From Allosediminivita sp964397775 (GTDB lineage Bacteria > Pseudomonadota > Alphaproteobacteria > Rhodobacterales > Rhodobacteraceae), in the NCBI GenBank assembly GCA_964397775.1, contig CAYNKL010000002.1, positions 1 through 64,000 on the forward strand: a stretch of 64,000 nt of DNA, read 5' to 3'. The position numbers and the translations under genes are program-made. The notes under the pieces were generated by a model that searched no databases, was not told where the DNA came from, and saw only the letters and a program-made list of their open reading frames with translations. Positions 34,601-42,508 of the stretch are shown one piece after another; the stretch's first letter is position 1, and each line of letters begins with the position of its first letter.

Positions 34601-35653
34601 ATGATCCCGACCGACCAGGCTTCGACTGACAGGCTGCTCTACAGCGCCGAGGGCTTTCCCGTCTTCCAGAACAGGATGTACGAGACGGCGGCCGGGGCAC
34701 GGGACTGCCCTCGCGGCGACATTCACCTCGTCGAAGACGGGCAGACCGGCCTAGTTCACAACGCCGCCTTCGATCCCCGGCTCGTGACCTACGACACACA
34801 CTACCAGAACGAACAGGGGCTCAGTCCCGCATTCCGGGGTCACCTCGCTTCGGTCGTCGATCTCGTGATGTCCACGATGCAGGGACGGCATGTGGTCGAG
34901 ATCGGTTGCGGCAAGGGCGGCTTCCTGAACATGCTTGCCGGCAGAGGACTCGATATCCGCGGGTACGATCCCGCCTACGAGGGGGACGACCCGAGGATCG
35001 TGCCCTCGCTGTTCCGGGGTGACGGTACCGGGCAAGCCGGGGGCTTCATCCTGCGCCACGTTCTCGAGCACATCCCCGACCCCGTCGGGTTCCTGCAGGA
35101 AATTGCGGCGGCAAATGGCGGCCAGGGGCTGATCTACCTGGAGGTCCCCTGTCTCGACTGGATCTGCGAAACGAGGGCCTGGTACGACATCTTCTACGAG
35201 CATGTGAACTACTTCCGCCTCGCGGATTTCCAGCGAATGTTCGGCCGCGTGCTTCATGCTGACCGGGGATTCGGCGGGCAGTACCTTCGCGTGGTGGCTG
35301 ACCTCTCGAGCCTTCGTGTCCCCTCTCGGGAACAGGTCACGCCCCTCGCCTTTCCCTGCGACATGGCGCCGGAATTCAGCCAAAACGCGCCTCTGATCTG
35401 GGGAGCCGGATCCAAGGGCGTGATCTATGCCCTTTTGCGGCACCGCAGCGGCAAGGACGTCCTCGGAGTGGTCGACATCAACCCGGCGAAACAGGGGTAT
35501 CACCTCGCCGCCACCGGACTGCAGGTCGAGCCGCCGGAAATCGCGTTGGCACGGACCCCGCCCGGAACCCCCATCCTCGTGATGAACCCAATGTATCTCG
35601 ATGAAGTGCGCGGAATGAGCGGACGGCCCGCAGACTGCCTGGCACTCTCCTGA
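34601..35653 (+). CDS. SAM-dependent methyltransferase with C-terminal Rossmann-like domain
   Basis: This 350-residue class I methyltransferase has its SAM loop VVEIGCGKGGFLNML near residue 98, LRHVLEHIPDPVGFLQE near residue 150 and EHVNYFRLADFQRMFG. Its C-terminal part (IWGAGSKGVIYALL) resembles the last domain of the sugar C-methyltransferase at 32105 and of nucleotide-sugar methyltransferases generally. GAGG five bases before the ATG supports this start. It is the last gene of the sugar operon and could methylate the sugar or the finished glycan. Confidence 0.78.
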   Translation: MIPTDQASTDRLLYSAEGFPVFQNRMYETAAGARDCPRGDIHLVEDGQTGLVHNAAFDPRLVTYDTHYQNEQGLSPAFRGHLASVVDLVMSTMQGRHVVEIGCGKGGFLNMLAGRGLDIRGYDPAYEGDDPRIVPSLFRGDGTGQAGGFILRHVLEHIPDPVGFLQEIAAANGGQGLIYLEVPCLDWICETRAWYDIFYEHVNYFRLADFQRMFGRVLHADRGFGGQYLRVVADLSSLRVPSREQVTPLAFPCDMAPEFSQNAPLIWGAGSKGVIYALLRHRSGKDVLGVVDINPAKQGYHLAATGLQVEPPEIALARTPPGTPILVMNPMYLDEVRGMSGRPADCLALS

Positions 35654-35674
35654 TCACGGGATTGCGCGGGAGAC

Positions 35675-35689
35675 TTACCGCTTCCTTTA
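35675..35689. promoter_or_regulatory. candidate CtrA-like box upstream of flgJ
   Basis: TTAC-CGCTTCC-TTTA, containing CTTACCGC, lies 50 to 64 bases before the flgJ ATG in the short gap between the sugar operon and the next flagellar genes. It matches six of eight consensus bases. Confidence 0.27.
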
Positions 35690-35738
35690 CCCGGATCGGG
35701 TTTGATCGGGCCGATGACCCGATCTTGAGGAAACCGTG

Positions 35739-36014
35739 ATGGATATCGACCGAATCGCCCCGATCCCCGCCCTCGGCCGGGAAACGGCCATGCGCGAAGC
35801 CGCGCAGGAGCTCGAAGCCACCTTCCTGGCCGAGATGCTCGATGCGGCCGGTCTTGGCGAAACGCCCGAGGGGTTCGGCGGTGGTCCCGGCGAGGACCAG
35901 TTCGCCGGCCTGCTGCGGATGGAGCAGGCGCGACTCATGGCCGAGCGCGGCGGCATCGGGCTCGCCGAATCGATCTACAACGCCATGAAGGACCGTCTGC
36001 ATGACACCGAATGA
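35739..36014 (+). CDS. flgJ: FlgJ-like rod-binding protein (no muramidase domain)
   Basis: This 91-residue protein corresponds to only the N-terminal rod-binding/capping domain of FlgJ. AAQELEATFLAEMLDAAGL and the C-terminal GGIGLAESIYNAM are conserved. The peptidoglycan hydrolase domain of enteric FlgJ is absent, as is usual in alphaproteobacteria, where a separate lytic transglycosylase is used. AGGAAAC precedes the ATG; a GTG three bases earlier is also possible. It overlaps flgN by 14 bases. Confidence 0.88.
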   Translation: MDIDRIAPIPALGRETAMREAAQELEATFLAEMLDAAGLGETPEGFGGGPGEDQFAGLLRMEQARLMAERGGIGLAESIYNAMKDRLHDTE

Positions 36015-36348
36015 CCCTTCCGAAGCGCTTGCCGCCCTGCTCGAAGAAGAGCGTAGCGCATTGCTCAACGGCGACCTGGACCGCGTCGCCGAGATGGTCG
36101 CGGAAAAGGAATCGCTGATCGGCCTTCTGCAGGAGTCGGAGGCTGTCGCACGCGATCTCCCGCGGCTGAAACAGGCCATGGACCGCAATCACGCGCTTTT
36201 CGAACAGGCACTCGCGGGTCTGCGCTCGGCCATCACCCGCGTCGGCGCGCTCCAGTCCCTGCGACGTTCTATGGTCACCTACGATTCCCACGGGCGTCGC
36301 GAGGATATTGCCGCGCCCAGCCGCAACCGGCTCGAACGGCGCGCCTGA
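36001..36348 (+). CDS. flgN: FlgN-like flagellar export chaperone
   Basis: This 115-residue, highly helical protein has the FlgN profile: EALAALLEEERSALLNGDLDRVAEMVAEKESLI followed by a second long helix. FlgN escorts the hook-filament junction proteins FlgK and FlgL, both encoded in this window. It starts inside flgJ and is followed by the 202-base leader of the flagellin gene. Confidence 0.75.
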   Translation: MTPNDPSEALAALLEEERSALLNGDLDRVAEMVAEKESLIGLLQESEAVARDLPRLKQAMDRNHALFEQALAGLRSAITRVGALQSLRRSMVTYDSHGRREDIAAPSRNRLERRA

Positions 36349-36386
36349 GACAGTCGCTAAAATCGATCATACCTCGAAGAGCGGGC

Positions 36387-36401
36387 TTAGCCGACCGTTA
36401 G
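36387..36401. promoter_or_regulatory. candidate CtrA-like box upstream of flagellin gene
   Basis: TTAG-CCGACCG-TTAG is a symmetric-looking direct repeat with seven-base spacing, 150 to 164 bases upstream of fliC. It matches six of eight consensus bases. No clear sigma-28 or sigma-54 promoter was visible in this leader. Confidence 0.3.
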
Positions 36402-36550
36402 GATTCAAGCCCCATGTTGTCGCAGCACCCCGGAAGGTGGCGCGGCCCGGAAGATGAAGGGCCTGCATACGTCAGAAGGACGTTTCGGAAACGCCGGAAT
36501 CGGCACCTCTCAATCGGCGCAAAGCGCCAATCGAAACAAGGACGTAAATC

Positions 36551-37870
36551 ATGTCTAGCATCCTGACGAACAATGGCGCCATGGTGGCGCTGCAGACCCT
36601 GCGTGGCATCAACCGGAACCTCGCCGATACCCAGAACGCGATCGCGACCGGCAAGGACGTGTCCAGCGCCAAGGACAACGCGGCTGTCTGGGCCATTTCC
36701 AAGGTCATGGAATCCGACGTCAGCGGCTTCAAGGCGATCAGCGACAACCTGGGCCTCGGCCAGTCGACCGTCGCCGTGGCCCGCCAGGCCGCCGAAACGA
36801 CGACCGACCTGCTGAAGCAGATGAAGGAAAAGATCGTCGCTTCGCAGGAAAGCAACGTCGACCGCAACAAGATCCAGGACGACATCAGCGCCCTGCGCAA
36901 TCAGATCGGCTCGGTTGTCGGTGCTGCCCAGTTCAACGGCCTCAACCTGCTCAGCAACGCCTACGAAGGCGGTGCCGCAGGCTATACCGCAACCGCCTTC
37001 ACCGACGCTCAAACAGCTGGTGAGGTCAACGTTCTGTCGTCGCTCGACCGTTCTTCCACCGGCGTGACGACCGCGGATATCACCGTGGTCAAGCAGGACC
37101 TCAGCACCCAGGCCGGCTCAACCGGTTCGCTGACCCTTGCAGCGGGCGCCGCATCGGGAACCGGCACTGCCGGCGCGAACGGCTCCGGCTCCGCAACCTA
37201 CACGATCAACGGTGAAACCGGCACTGCGGGTCGCACCGAGGCGGTGATGGCCGGCGACAGCTACTCGTTCGAAATGAGCGTCTTCAGCGCCGCAGTGACG
37301 GGCACGCCCTTCGCTGCAACCGACCTTGCCACCTACACGGCACGTGACGGTGACACCCAGGCCGATATCGCCGCTGGCCTCGTTCAGCGGATCAACTACC
37401 AGCTGGCCGAGAACGACGTGCAAGGCTTCGAGGTTCAGGTCGATCCGACCAACAGCAATGCCTTCACCATCGTCAACAACAACGGAACGGCAATGGCCGC
37501 CGCTGGGGCTGCCGACTTCACGCTGAACGCCGGCGGCACCTCGAGCGGTGGACTGGAACTGCTTGCCGATATCGATGTAACGACCGAGGAGGGTGCAAGG
37601 GCCGGGCTTATCGCCATCGAAGGGCTGATCCAGACCGCGATCGACTCGGCCTCCGCCTTCGGTTCGGCCCAGACCCGCATCGAGACCCAGAAGGACTTCG
37701 TCTCTGGTCTGACCGATGCGCTCAAGTCGGGTATCGGCACCCTGGTTGACGCCGACATGGAAGAAGCCTCGGCCCGTCTGCAGGCCCTTCAGGTCCAGCA
37801 GCAGCTCGGTGTGCAGGCGCTGTCGATCGCCAACCAGGCACCGCAGCAGCTCCTTTCGCTCTTCCGGTAA
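36551..37870 (+). CDS. fliC: flagellin
   Basis: This 439-residue filament protein begins SSILTNNGAMVALQTLRGIN. The conserved D0/D1 helices occupy about residues 1 to 140 and 350 to 439, ending QQLLSLFR. The central part (about 141 to 345) is Ser/Thr/Gly/Ala-rich and variable, surface exposed in filaments and suited to O-glycosylation. There is no cysteine. It has its own 202-base leader and a strong terminator, and is followed by flaF and flbT, the usual regulators of flagellin synthesis. Confidence 0.97.
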   Translation: MSSILTNNGAMVALQTLRGINRNLADTQNAIATGKDVSSAKDNAAVWAISKVMESDVSGFKAISDNLGLGQSTVAVARQAAETTTDLLKQMKEKIVASQESNVDRNKIQDDISALRNQIGSVVGAAQFNGLNLLSNAYEGGAAGYTATAFTDAQTAGEVNVLSSLDRSSTGVTTADITVVKQDLSTQAGSTGSLTLAAGAASGTGTAGANGSGSATYTINGETGTAGRTEAVMAGDSYSFEMSVFSAAVTGTPFAATDLATYTARDGDTQADIAAGLVQRINYQLAENDVQGFEVQVDPTNSNAFTIVNNNGTAMAAAGAADFTLNAGGTSSGGLELLADIDVTTEEGARAGLIAIEGLIQTAIDSASAFGSAQTRIETQKDFVSGLTDALKSGIGTLVDADMEEASARLQALQVQQQLGVQALSIANQAPQQLLSLFR

Positions 37871-37882
37871 GGTTGGGTTTTC

Positions 37883-37910
37883 CGGGGGCCGGTTCGCCGG
37901 CCCCCGTTTT
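37883..37910 (+). terminator. rho-independent terminator of fliC
   Basis: CGGGGGCCGG and CCGGCCCCCG form a ten-pair stem closed by a TTCG tetraloop, followed by TTTTC. It lies 12 bases after the flagellin stop codon, as expected for a very highly expressed gene, and limits read-through into flaF. Confidence 0.9.
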
Positions 37911-37948
37911 CGTCCGCCCATTGACCTAGTGAATCAGAAGGTTCCGTC

Positions 37949-38326
37949 GTGACCGCACAGTCCCTGGCCCATCGCGCCTACGCAGACACCATCGCCTCGA
38001 CCCGCACCGACCGCGACACGGAATACAGGCTCATCGCCCAGATCAGCCACCGCATCAAAGCGGCCGCAGAGGCCGGTCCGATGGAATTCCCTCGCCTTGT
38101 GCAGGCCCTCAACGACAACCAACAGCTCTGGACCCGCCTCGCAGTGGACGTCGCGGATCCGAAGAACGGGCTCCCCGAGGACCTTCGCGCGCGCATATTC
38201 TTTCTTTCCGAATTCGTTCAGCAGCACACCGGCAAAATTCTGGCCCGCAAGGGCAAGATTGCCCCCCTCCTCGAAATCAATGCAGCCATCCTGCGCGGCC
38301 TCAGCGGAAGAGGAGCCCCACGATGA
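37949..38326 (+). CDS. flaF: flagellar biosynthesis regulator FlaF
   Basis: This 125-residue protein is of the FlaF family, found almost only in alphaproteobacteria, where it promotes flagellin secretion or synthesis and opposes FlbT. AHRAYADTIASTRTDRDTEYRLIAQIS at the N-terminus and LWTRLAVDVADPKNGLPEDLRARI are family hallmarks. The GTG start follows AGAAGG. It overlaps flbT by four bases. Confidence 0.92.
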   Translation: MTAQSLAHRAYADTIASTRTDRDTEYRLIAQISHRIKAAAEAGPMEFPRLVQALNDNQQLWTRLAVDVADPKNGLPEDLRARIFFLSEFVQQHTGKILARKGKIAPLLEINAAILRGLSGRGAPR

Positions 38327-38742
38327 GCGGTCTGGTTCTGAAGCTCGGCCCACGTGAACGGGTCCTTATCAACGGCGCCGTCATCGAGAACGGTGACCGG
38401 CGCAGCCGGCTTTCCATCGTATCCCCGAACGCCAACATCCTGAGGCTGCGGGACGCGATCCATCCGGATGAGGCGATCACACCGGTTCGCCGCATTTGCT
38501 ACAACGCGCAGCTCGTCTTGACCGGGGACGCAGACCCAGAGGAAATGCGCCGTGAGCTTCTCGCCCGCATCGAGGAACTGAGCCACATCCTGACCGACCC
38601 GGACAGCCGCAAGCTACTGACAGAAGCCACAAGCGCGCTGCTACAAGACCAGTTCTATCAGTGTCTGAAGGCAATCCGCGGGCTGATCCCACGTGAAGAC
38701 CGCCTGCTGGCGTCAGGACGACCCTCGTTGGTCGAAAAGTGA
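38323..38742 (+). CDS. flbT: flagellin mRNA regulator FlbT
   Basis: This 139-residue protein corresponds to FlbT, which in Caulobacter binds the flagellin mRNA leader and destabilises it until the hook is complete. LKLGPRERVLINGAVIENGDRRSRL is characteristic. The long leader of the upstream flagellin gene is therefore a plausible target. It is translationally coupled to flaF (ATGA). Confidence 0.93.
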   Translation: MSGLVLKLGPRERVLINGAVIENGDRRSRLSIVSPNANILRLRDAIHPDEAITPVRRICYNAQLVLTGDADPEEMRRELLARIEELSHILTDPDSRKLLTEATSALLQDQFYQCLKAIRGLIPREDRLLASGRPSLVEK

Positions 38743-38929
38743 ACTGACAGTCCCTCCGGCCAGATTGGCCCGAGGAAACACTGTGACTCACCTCTCCGAA
38801 TTGGCGGGTTGGCAAAGAACCCCGAGCTGGTTTGGCGCGTCGGGTGGCGTCTCCAGCGGAGAACCGGGCTCGCCGCGCCCGTTTGCCACCCTCAACAAGA
38901 TCAGCCTTGGACATCCGGCACAGACGGCC
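38743..38929. other. gap between convergent flbT and fliI, with a possible short plus-strand frame
   Basis: No certain gene is present. A GTG at 38782 with GAGGA seven bases upstream opens a plus-strand frame (MTHLSELAGWQRTPSWFG and onward) that stays open to 39232, deep in antisense of fliI. The first 49 codons lie outside fliI. I recognise no family, and the later part reads as antisense noise. Confidence 0.3.
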
Positions 38930-40324
38930 TCAGCCGGCCGCATTGCGTCTCGGCGATGTCCGCTCTGGCCCCGTGCGTCGGGCCGGTCTTGTACCTCCCG
39001 GCGTAACTCCGGCCCGCCTCAGGATGAGCTCGAGACGCGAGAAGGCGGCCTTCGAGCCATCGGGCGATTGCTCTCCCACAAAGGCGTCCAGATCGGGCCA
39101 GGCACGGATCGCCTGGTCCAGGAGGGGATCCTCACCATCGCGGTAGAGCCCTGCACGTATCATCGCCTCGGAGCGGGCATACGCGCCCATCAGCCCCCGA
39201 GCCTGCTGAATGAGGGCATTTTCCTCCTCTGACGCCGCCTCTGGAAGACTTCGCGACACCGACCGCAGCAGGTCGATTGCGGGAAAGCGCCCTCGCTCCG
39301 CAATCTGGCGATCGAGAACGACGTGACCGTCGAGCACGCCCCTGAGGATGTCGGCCACGGGTTCGTCCATATCCGAGCCCGCTACCAGAACGCTGAAGAT
39401 GCCCGTTATATCGCCGGCACCGCGTTCTCCCGGCCCCGCGCGCTCGGCAAGACGCATAATCTGGTGGGCGGTCGAGGCCGGGTGCCCGCGCAGGGCGGGC
39501 AGTTCACCCGAGGCCACAGCAACTTCGCGATGCGCCTCGGCAAATCGGGTGATGGAATCCGCGAGAAACAGGACATGCCGGCCCTGGTCCCGAAAATGCT
39601 CCGCGATGGTCATGGCCGCGAGGGGGCAGCGACGACGTTCGAGCGGCGAACGATCTGAGGTCGCGGCGACAACGACACTCCGCGCCATGCCTTCGGGACC
39701 GAGAACGCTATGCACGAAGTCCTGCACCTCGCGCCCTCGTTCACCGACGAGCGCAAGCACGACCACGTCGGCCTCGAGGTGACGCGCGAGGCTTGCCAGA
39801 AGGCGCGACTTGCCCACCCCGGACCCCGCGAACAGACCGATGCGCTGTCCACGGACGATCGGCAAAAGTGTGTCAAAGACGGCGAGACCCGTCGCGAGCC
39901 GCGCCCCCATGCGGCGGCGGGCGGCGGCGGGCGGGGGATTCGCCCGGAAAGGTCTGCGCCGTGCGCCCGGCCCGATCGGCGCCCCGTCGAGCGGACGACC
40001 ATACGGATCGATGACGCGCCCGATCCAGCTGTCGGAGGGGGCGAGCGTGGGTGGCCCGAGAACGGCCACCCGATCCCCGCGGGAAACGCCCTCGGGTTCC
40101 TCGTCCGGGAGCATCGCGACGAAGTCGTCGCGGAGACGCAGCACCTCGCCGGGCAGGACCGCCTCGCCGCGGCACAGGCGCAGGCGGTCACCGATACAGG
40201 CGACATGCGCGAGCCCCCGAACCCAGATGACATTGCCATCGACGGAATCGACCCGCCCCACGGCGCGAACCGGTTCGATCCGCGAAATGCCGGAAATCAG
40301 CCCGGCAACGGGCGTGTCTTCCAT
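38930..40324 (-). CDS. fliI: flagellum-specific ATPase FliI
   Basis: This 464-residue F1-beta-like ATPase of the flagellar type III export apparatus has its P-loop AGSGVGKS at 166 to 173, LALVGERGREVQDF after it and FLADSITRFAEAHREVA as the Walker B/DELSEED-like region. The C-terminus carries about 20 extra Pro/Arg-rich residues. It is transcribed divergently from flgB; no fliJ gene follows it, although a FliJ-like gene lies at 44959. Confidence 0.95.
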   Translation of the reverse strand: MEDTPVAGLISGISRIEPVRAVGRVDSVDGNVIWVRGLAHVACIGDRLRLCRGEAVLPGEVLRLRDDFVAMLPDEEPEGVSRGDRVAVLGPPTLAPSDSWIGRVIDPYGRPLDGAPIGPGARRRPFRANPPPAAARRRMGARLATGLAVFDTLLPIVRGQRIGLFAGSGVGKSRLLASLARHLEADVVVLALVGERGREVQDFVHSVLGPEGMARSVVVAATSDRSPLERRRCPLAAMTIAEHFRDQGRHVLFLADSITRFAEAHREVAVASGELPALRGHPASTAHQIMRLAERAGPGERGAGDITGIFSVLVAGSDMDEPVADILRGVLDGHVVLDRQIAERGRFPAIDLLRSVSRSLPEAASEEENALIQQARGLMGAYARSEAMIRAGLYRDGEDPLLDQAIRAWPDLDAFVGEQSPDGSKAAFSRLELILRRAGVTPGGTRPARRTGPERTSPRRNAAG

Positions 40325-40410
40325 CCGTGCGCTCCCTTCAGCCTGTGCAAACCGTTTCTAAAGGAATCACCGTTAAGCCTTGATTGAAGCCGGTCGAGGG
40401 AGAAGCCCCG

Positions 40411-40788
40411 ATGTTCCAAGATCTTGAGGTGTTCCGCACCGCCATGGCACTGGCCCGTCACTCGGGTCATTCCCAGGCGCTCAGCGCGCGGAACATGGCG
40501 AACTCGGACACCCCCGATTACCATTCGAAATACTTGGAGGACTTCACCGAGGTGCTTCGCAGCGAGGGCGGCGGGATGCGCGCTACGCGTCCCGAACACC
40601 TGCATGGTGACAACGACCTCGCCGCGGCCGAACGAATCGAGCGTGACGCGCCGCAGGACCCGAACGGAAACACCGTTTCCCTTGAGCGCGAAATGCTCAG
40701 GGCGGTCGACGCCCAGCGAAAGCACCAGAGGGCGCTGACGATCTACAGAAGCAACCTCTCAGTCCTCCGGGCCAGTCTCGGACGATAG
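40411..40788 (+). CDS. flgB: flagellar basal-body rod protein FlgB
   Basis: This 125-residue proximal rod subunit has ALARHSGHSQALSARNMANSDTPDYHSKY as its rod-family N-terminus and LSVLRASLGR at its end. The ATG at 40411 follows GGGAGAAG; the extension to 40384 is not conserved in character. It is the first gene of a plus-strand operon running to fliL. Confidence 0.93.
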   Translation: MFQDLEVFRTAMALARHSGHSQALSARNMANSDTPDYHSKYLEDFTEVLRSEGGGMRATRPEHLHGDNDLAAAERIERDAPQDPNGNTVSLEREMLRAVDAQRKHQRALTIYRSNLSVLRASLGR

Positions 40789-40803
40789 CAAGGACCCCGC
40801 AAG

Positions 40804-41196
40804 ATGAGCGCATTTTCAGAAGCACTCGATGTCACGTCGAGCGGACTTTTCGCACAGGCCACCCGCCTGCGACACCTTTCCGAAAACATCGCCAACGTCG
40901 ACACGCCGGGCTACCGGCGCAAGACCGTGGCCTTCGAGCTGGAACGACCGCGCGACAGCGAGGTCGAGCGCGTCTCGCCCAGCGACGTCCACCTTGATCG
41001 CAGCGAATTGCCGCGGATCCACGATCCCTCGCATCCGCTTGCCGACGACAGCGGCCACTACCTCGGATCCAACGTCGATCTGATCATCGAGATCGCCGAC
41101 GCCCGCGAAGCCCAGCGCAGCTACGAGGCGAACCTCAAGATGTTCGAACAGACCCGCCAGATGTCGAGCTCCCTGCTCGAGATCCTGCGTCGCTGA
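40804..41196 (+). CDS. flgC: flagellar basal-body rod protein FlgC
   Basis: This 130-residue rod subunit has ATRLRHLSENIANVDTPGYRRKTV, the flagellar basal-body rod signature, near residue 19. EANLKMFEQTRQMSSSLLEIL is the conserved C-terminal helix. It lies 15 bases after flgB. Confidence 0.96.
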   Translation: MSAFSEALDVTSSGLFAQATRLRHLSENIANVDTPGYRRKTVAFELERPRDSEVERVSPSDVHLDRSELPRIHDPSHPLADDSGHYLGSNVDLIIEIADAREAQRSYEANLKMFEQTRQMSSSLLEILRR

Positions 41197-41216
41197 CACC
41201 CAACCAGGAGCCCAGA

Positions 41217-41510
41217 ATGGACGTCCGATCACTTTACGCTGCACAGCAGTATGCGCAGACGCGCCCCGCAACGGAACCCGGCGAAGGCGAAGCCTCCGCG
41301 GTTCAGGACCGCTTTACCGAGCTGGCCCAGGATTTCGAGACCACGCTGCGCGAGGCCGAGACCGCGGCCACGGAATCGATGACCGGCGACGCGGACCCCC
41401 ACGCGCTAGTCAACGCCCTCGCCCAGTCCGAGCTTGCGGTCGAAACCGTCGTGGCCGTACGCGACAAGGTCGTCGAGGCCTACCAGGAAATCCTGCGTAT
41501 GCCGGTCTGA
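41217..41510 (+). CDS. fliE: flagellar hook-basal body protein FliE
   Basis: This 97-residue protein joins the MS ring to the rod. The C-terminal helix ALAQSELAVETVVAVRDKVVEAYQEILRMPV is diagnostic; the N-terminal third is short and variable. AGGAG lies nine bases before the ATG. Confidence 0.92.
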   Translation: MDVRSLYAAQQYAQTRPATEPGEGEASAVQDRFTELAQDFETTLREAETAATESMTGDADPHALVNALAQSELAVETVVAVRDKVVEAYQEILRMPV

Positions 41511-41513
41511 TCG

Positions 41514-41783
41514 ATGCTCACCGAGGCCATATTCTACGACACCCTGCGCGAGGGGCTCTGGATTGCGACCATCGTTTCGGTCCCGATCCTGGCCACCGCC
41601 CTCGTGGCGGGGGTCAGCGTCGGCCTCTTCCAAGCCCTGACGTCGATCCAGGAGATGACGCTCACCTTCGTGCCGAAGCTCATGAGCATCATCGTCGTCT
41701 ACTGGCTCTCGATGAGCTTCATGACCGAAACGCTGGTGTCCTTTTTCCAGGATCACCTGATCCCCGTCATCACCGGAGGCTGA
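41514..41783 (+). CDS. fliQ: flagellar export gate protein FliQ
   Basis: This 89-residue inner-membrane protein with two hydrophobic helices joins FliP and FliR in the export-gate helix. GVSVGLFQALTSIQEMTLTFVPKL is the family signature. fliP is not in the window. It sits between fliE and flgF with only a few bases on either side. Confidence 0.95.
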   Translation: MLTEAIFYDTLREGLWIATIVSVPILATALVAGVSVGLFQALTSIQEMTLTFVPKLMSIIVVYWLSMSFMTETLVSFFQDHLIPVITGG

Positions 41784-41784
41784 G

Positions 41785-42498
41785 ATGGAAACATCCATAT
41801 TCGCCACGCTCACCCGCCAGTCAGGCCTTGTGCGGGAAATGCGCGTGATCGCCAACAACATCGCCAACTCCAACACCACCGGTTTTCGCCAGCAGGGGAT
41901 GATCTTCTCGGAATACGTGCAGCGCAGCGACATCGACAGTTCCGTGTCGATGGCCAGCGCCCGCATCGGCAACACCTCCTTTGCGCAGGGCACGCTTGAA
42001 CAGACGGGCAGCGGGCTCGACCTTGCAATCGAAGGCGACGGGTACTTCCTGGTCGAGACGCCGAGGGGACAGCGCCTGACGAGGGCGGGCAGCTTTTCCT
42101 CGAGCGCCGAGGGGCTGATGGTGACACCCGACGGCTACCCTGTCCTGGATGCCGGCGGTGCACCGCTTTTCCTGCCTCCGTCCATCGAAAGCGTCACCGT
42201 GGGCGCCGATGGCACGCTGAGCGCCGAGGGCGCACCGATCGGACAGGTCGGCGTGGTCCGACCGTTGCGCCCGGACAGGATGACGCGCGACGCCGGCCAG
42301 CTTTTCGAGGCGGCCGACGGCTTCGATCCGGTTGAGAACCCGACGGTCATGCAAGGTTTCGTCGAGGCCTCCAACGTGGACATCGTCCTGCAGATGGCCC
42401 GCATGGTCGAAGTCCAGAGGGCCTACGAACTCGGCCAGAGCTTCATGGAGCGCGAGGATGAACGCATCCGCGCCGCGCTCAAATCCATCGCAACCTAG
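41785..42498 (+). CDS. flgF: flagellar basal-body rod protein FlgF
   Basis: This 237-residue proximal rod protein has MRVIANNIANSNTTGFRQQGM as the rod N-terminal motif and GSGLDLAIEGDGYFLV as the conserved core. The C-terminal helix ends near QMARMVEVQRAYELGQSF. It lies one base after fliQ and ten bases before flgG. Confidence 0.95.
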   Translation: METSIFATLTRQSGLVREMRVIANNIANSNTTGFRQQGMIFSEYVQRSDIDSSVSMASARIGNTSFAQGTLEQTGSGLDLAIEGDGYFLVETPRGQRLTRAGSFSSSAEGLMVTPDGYPVLDAGGAPLFLPPSIESVTVGADGTLSAEGAPIGQVGVVRPLRPDRMTRDAGQLFEAADGFDPVENPTVMQGFVEASNVDIVLQMARMVEVQRAYELGQSFMEREDERIRAALKSIAT

Positions 42499-42508
42499 GA
42501 GAGCGCCA

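Noticed and set aside
36349..36550. sigma-28 or sigma-54 promoter for fliC
   Set aside because: No TAAA-N15-GCCGATAA and no TGGC-N8-TTGC with correct spacing could be found; only the bipartite TTAG element is reported.
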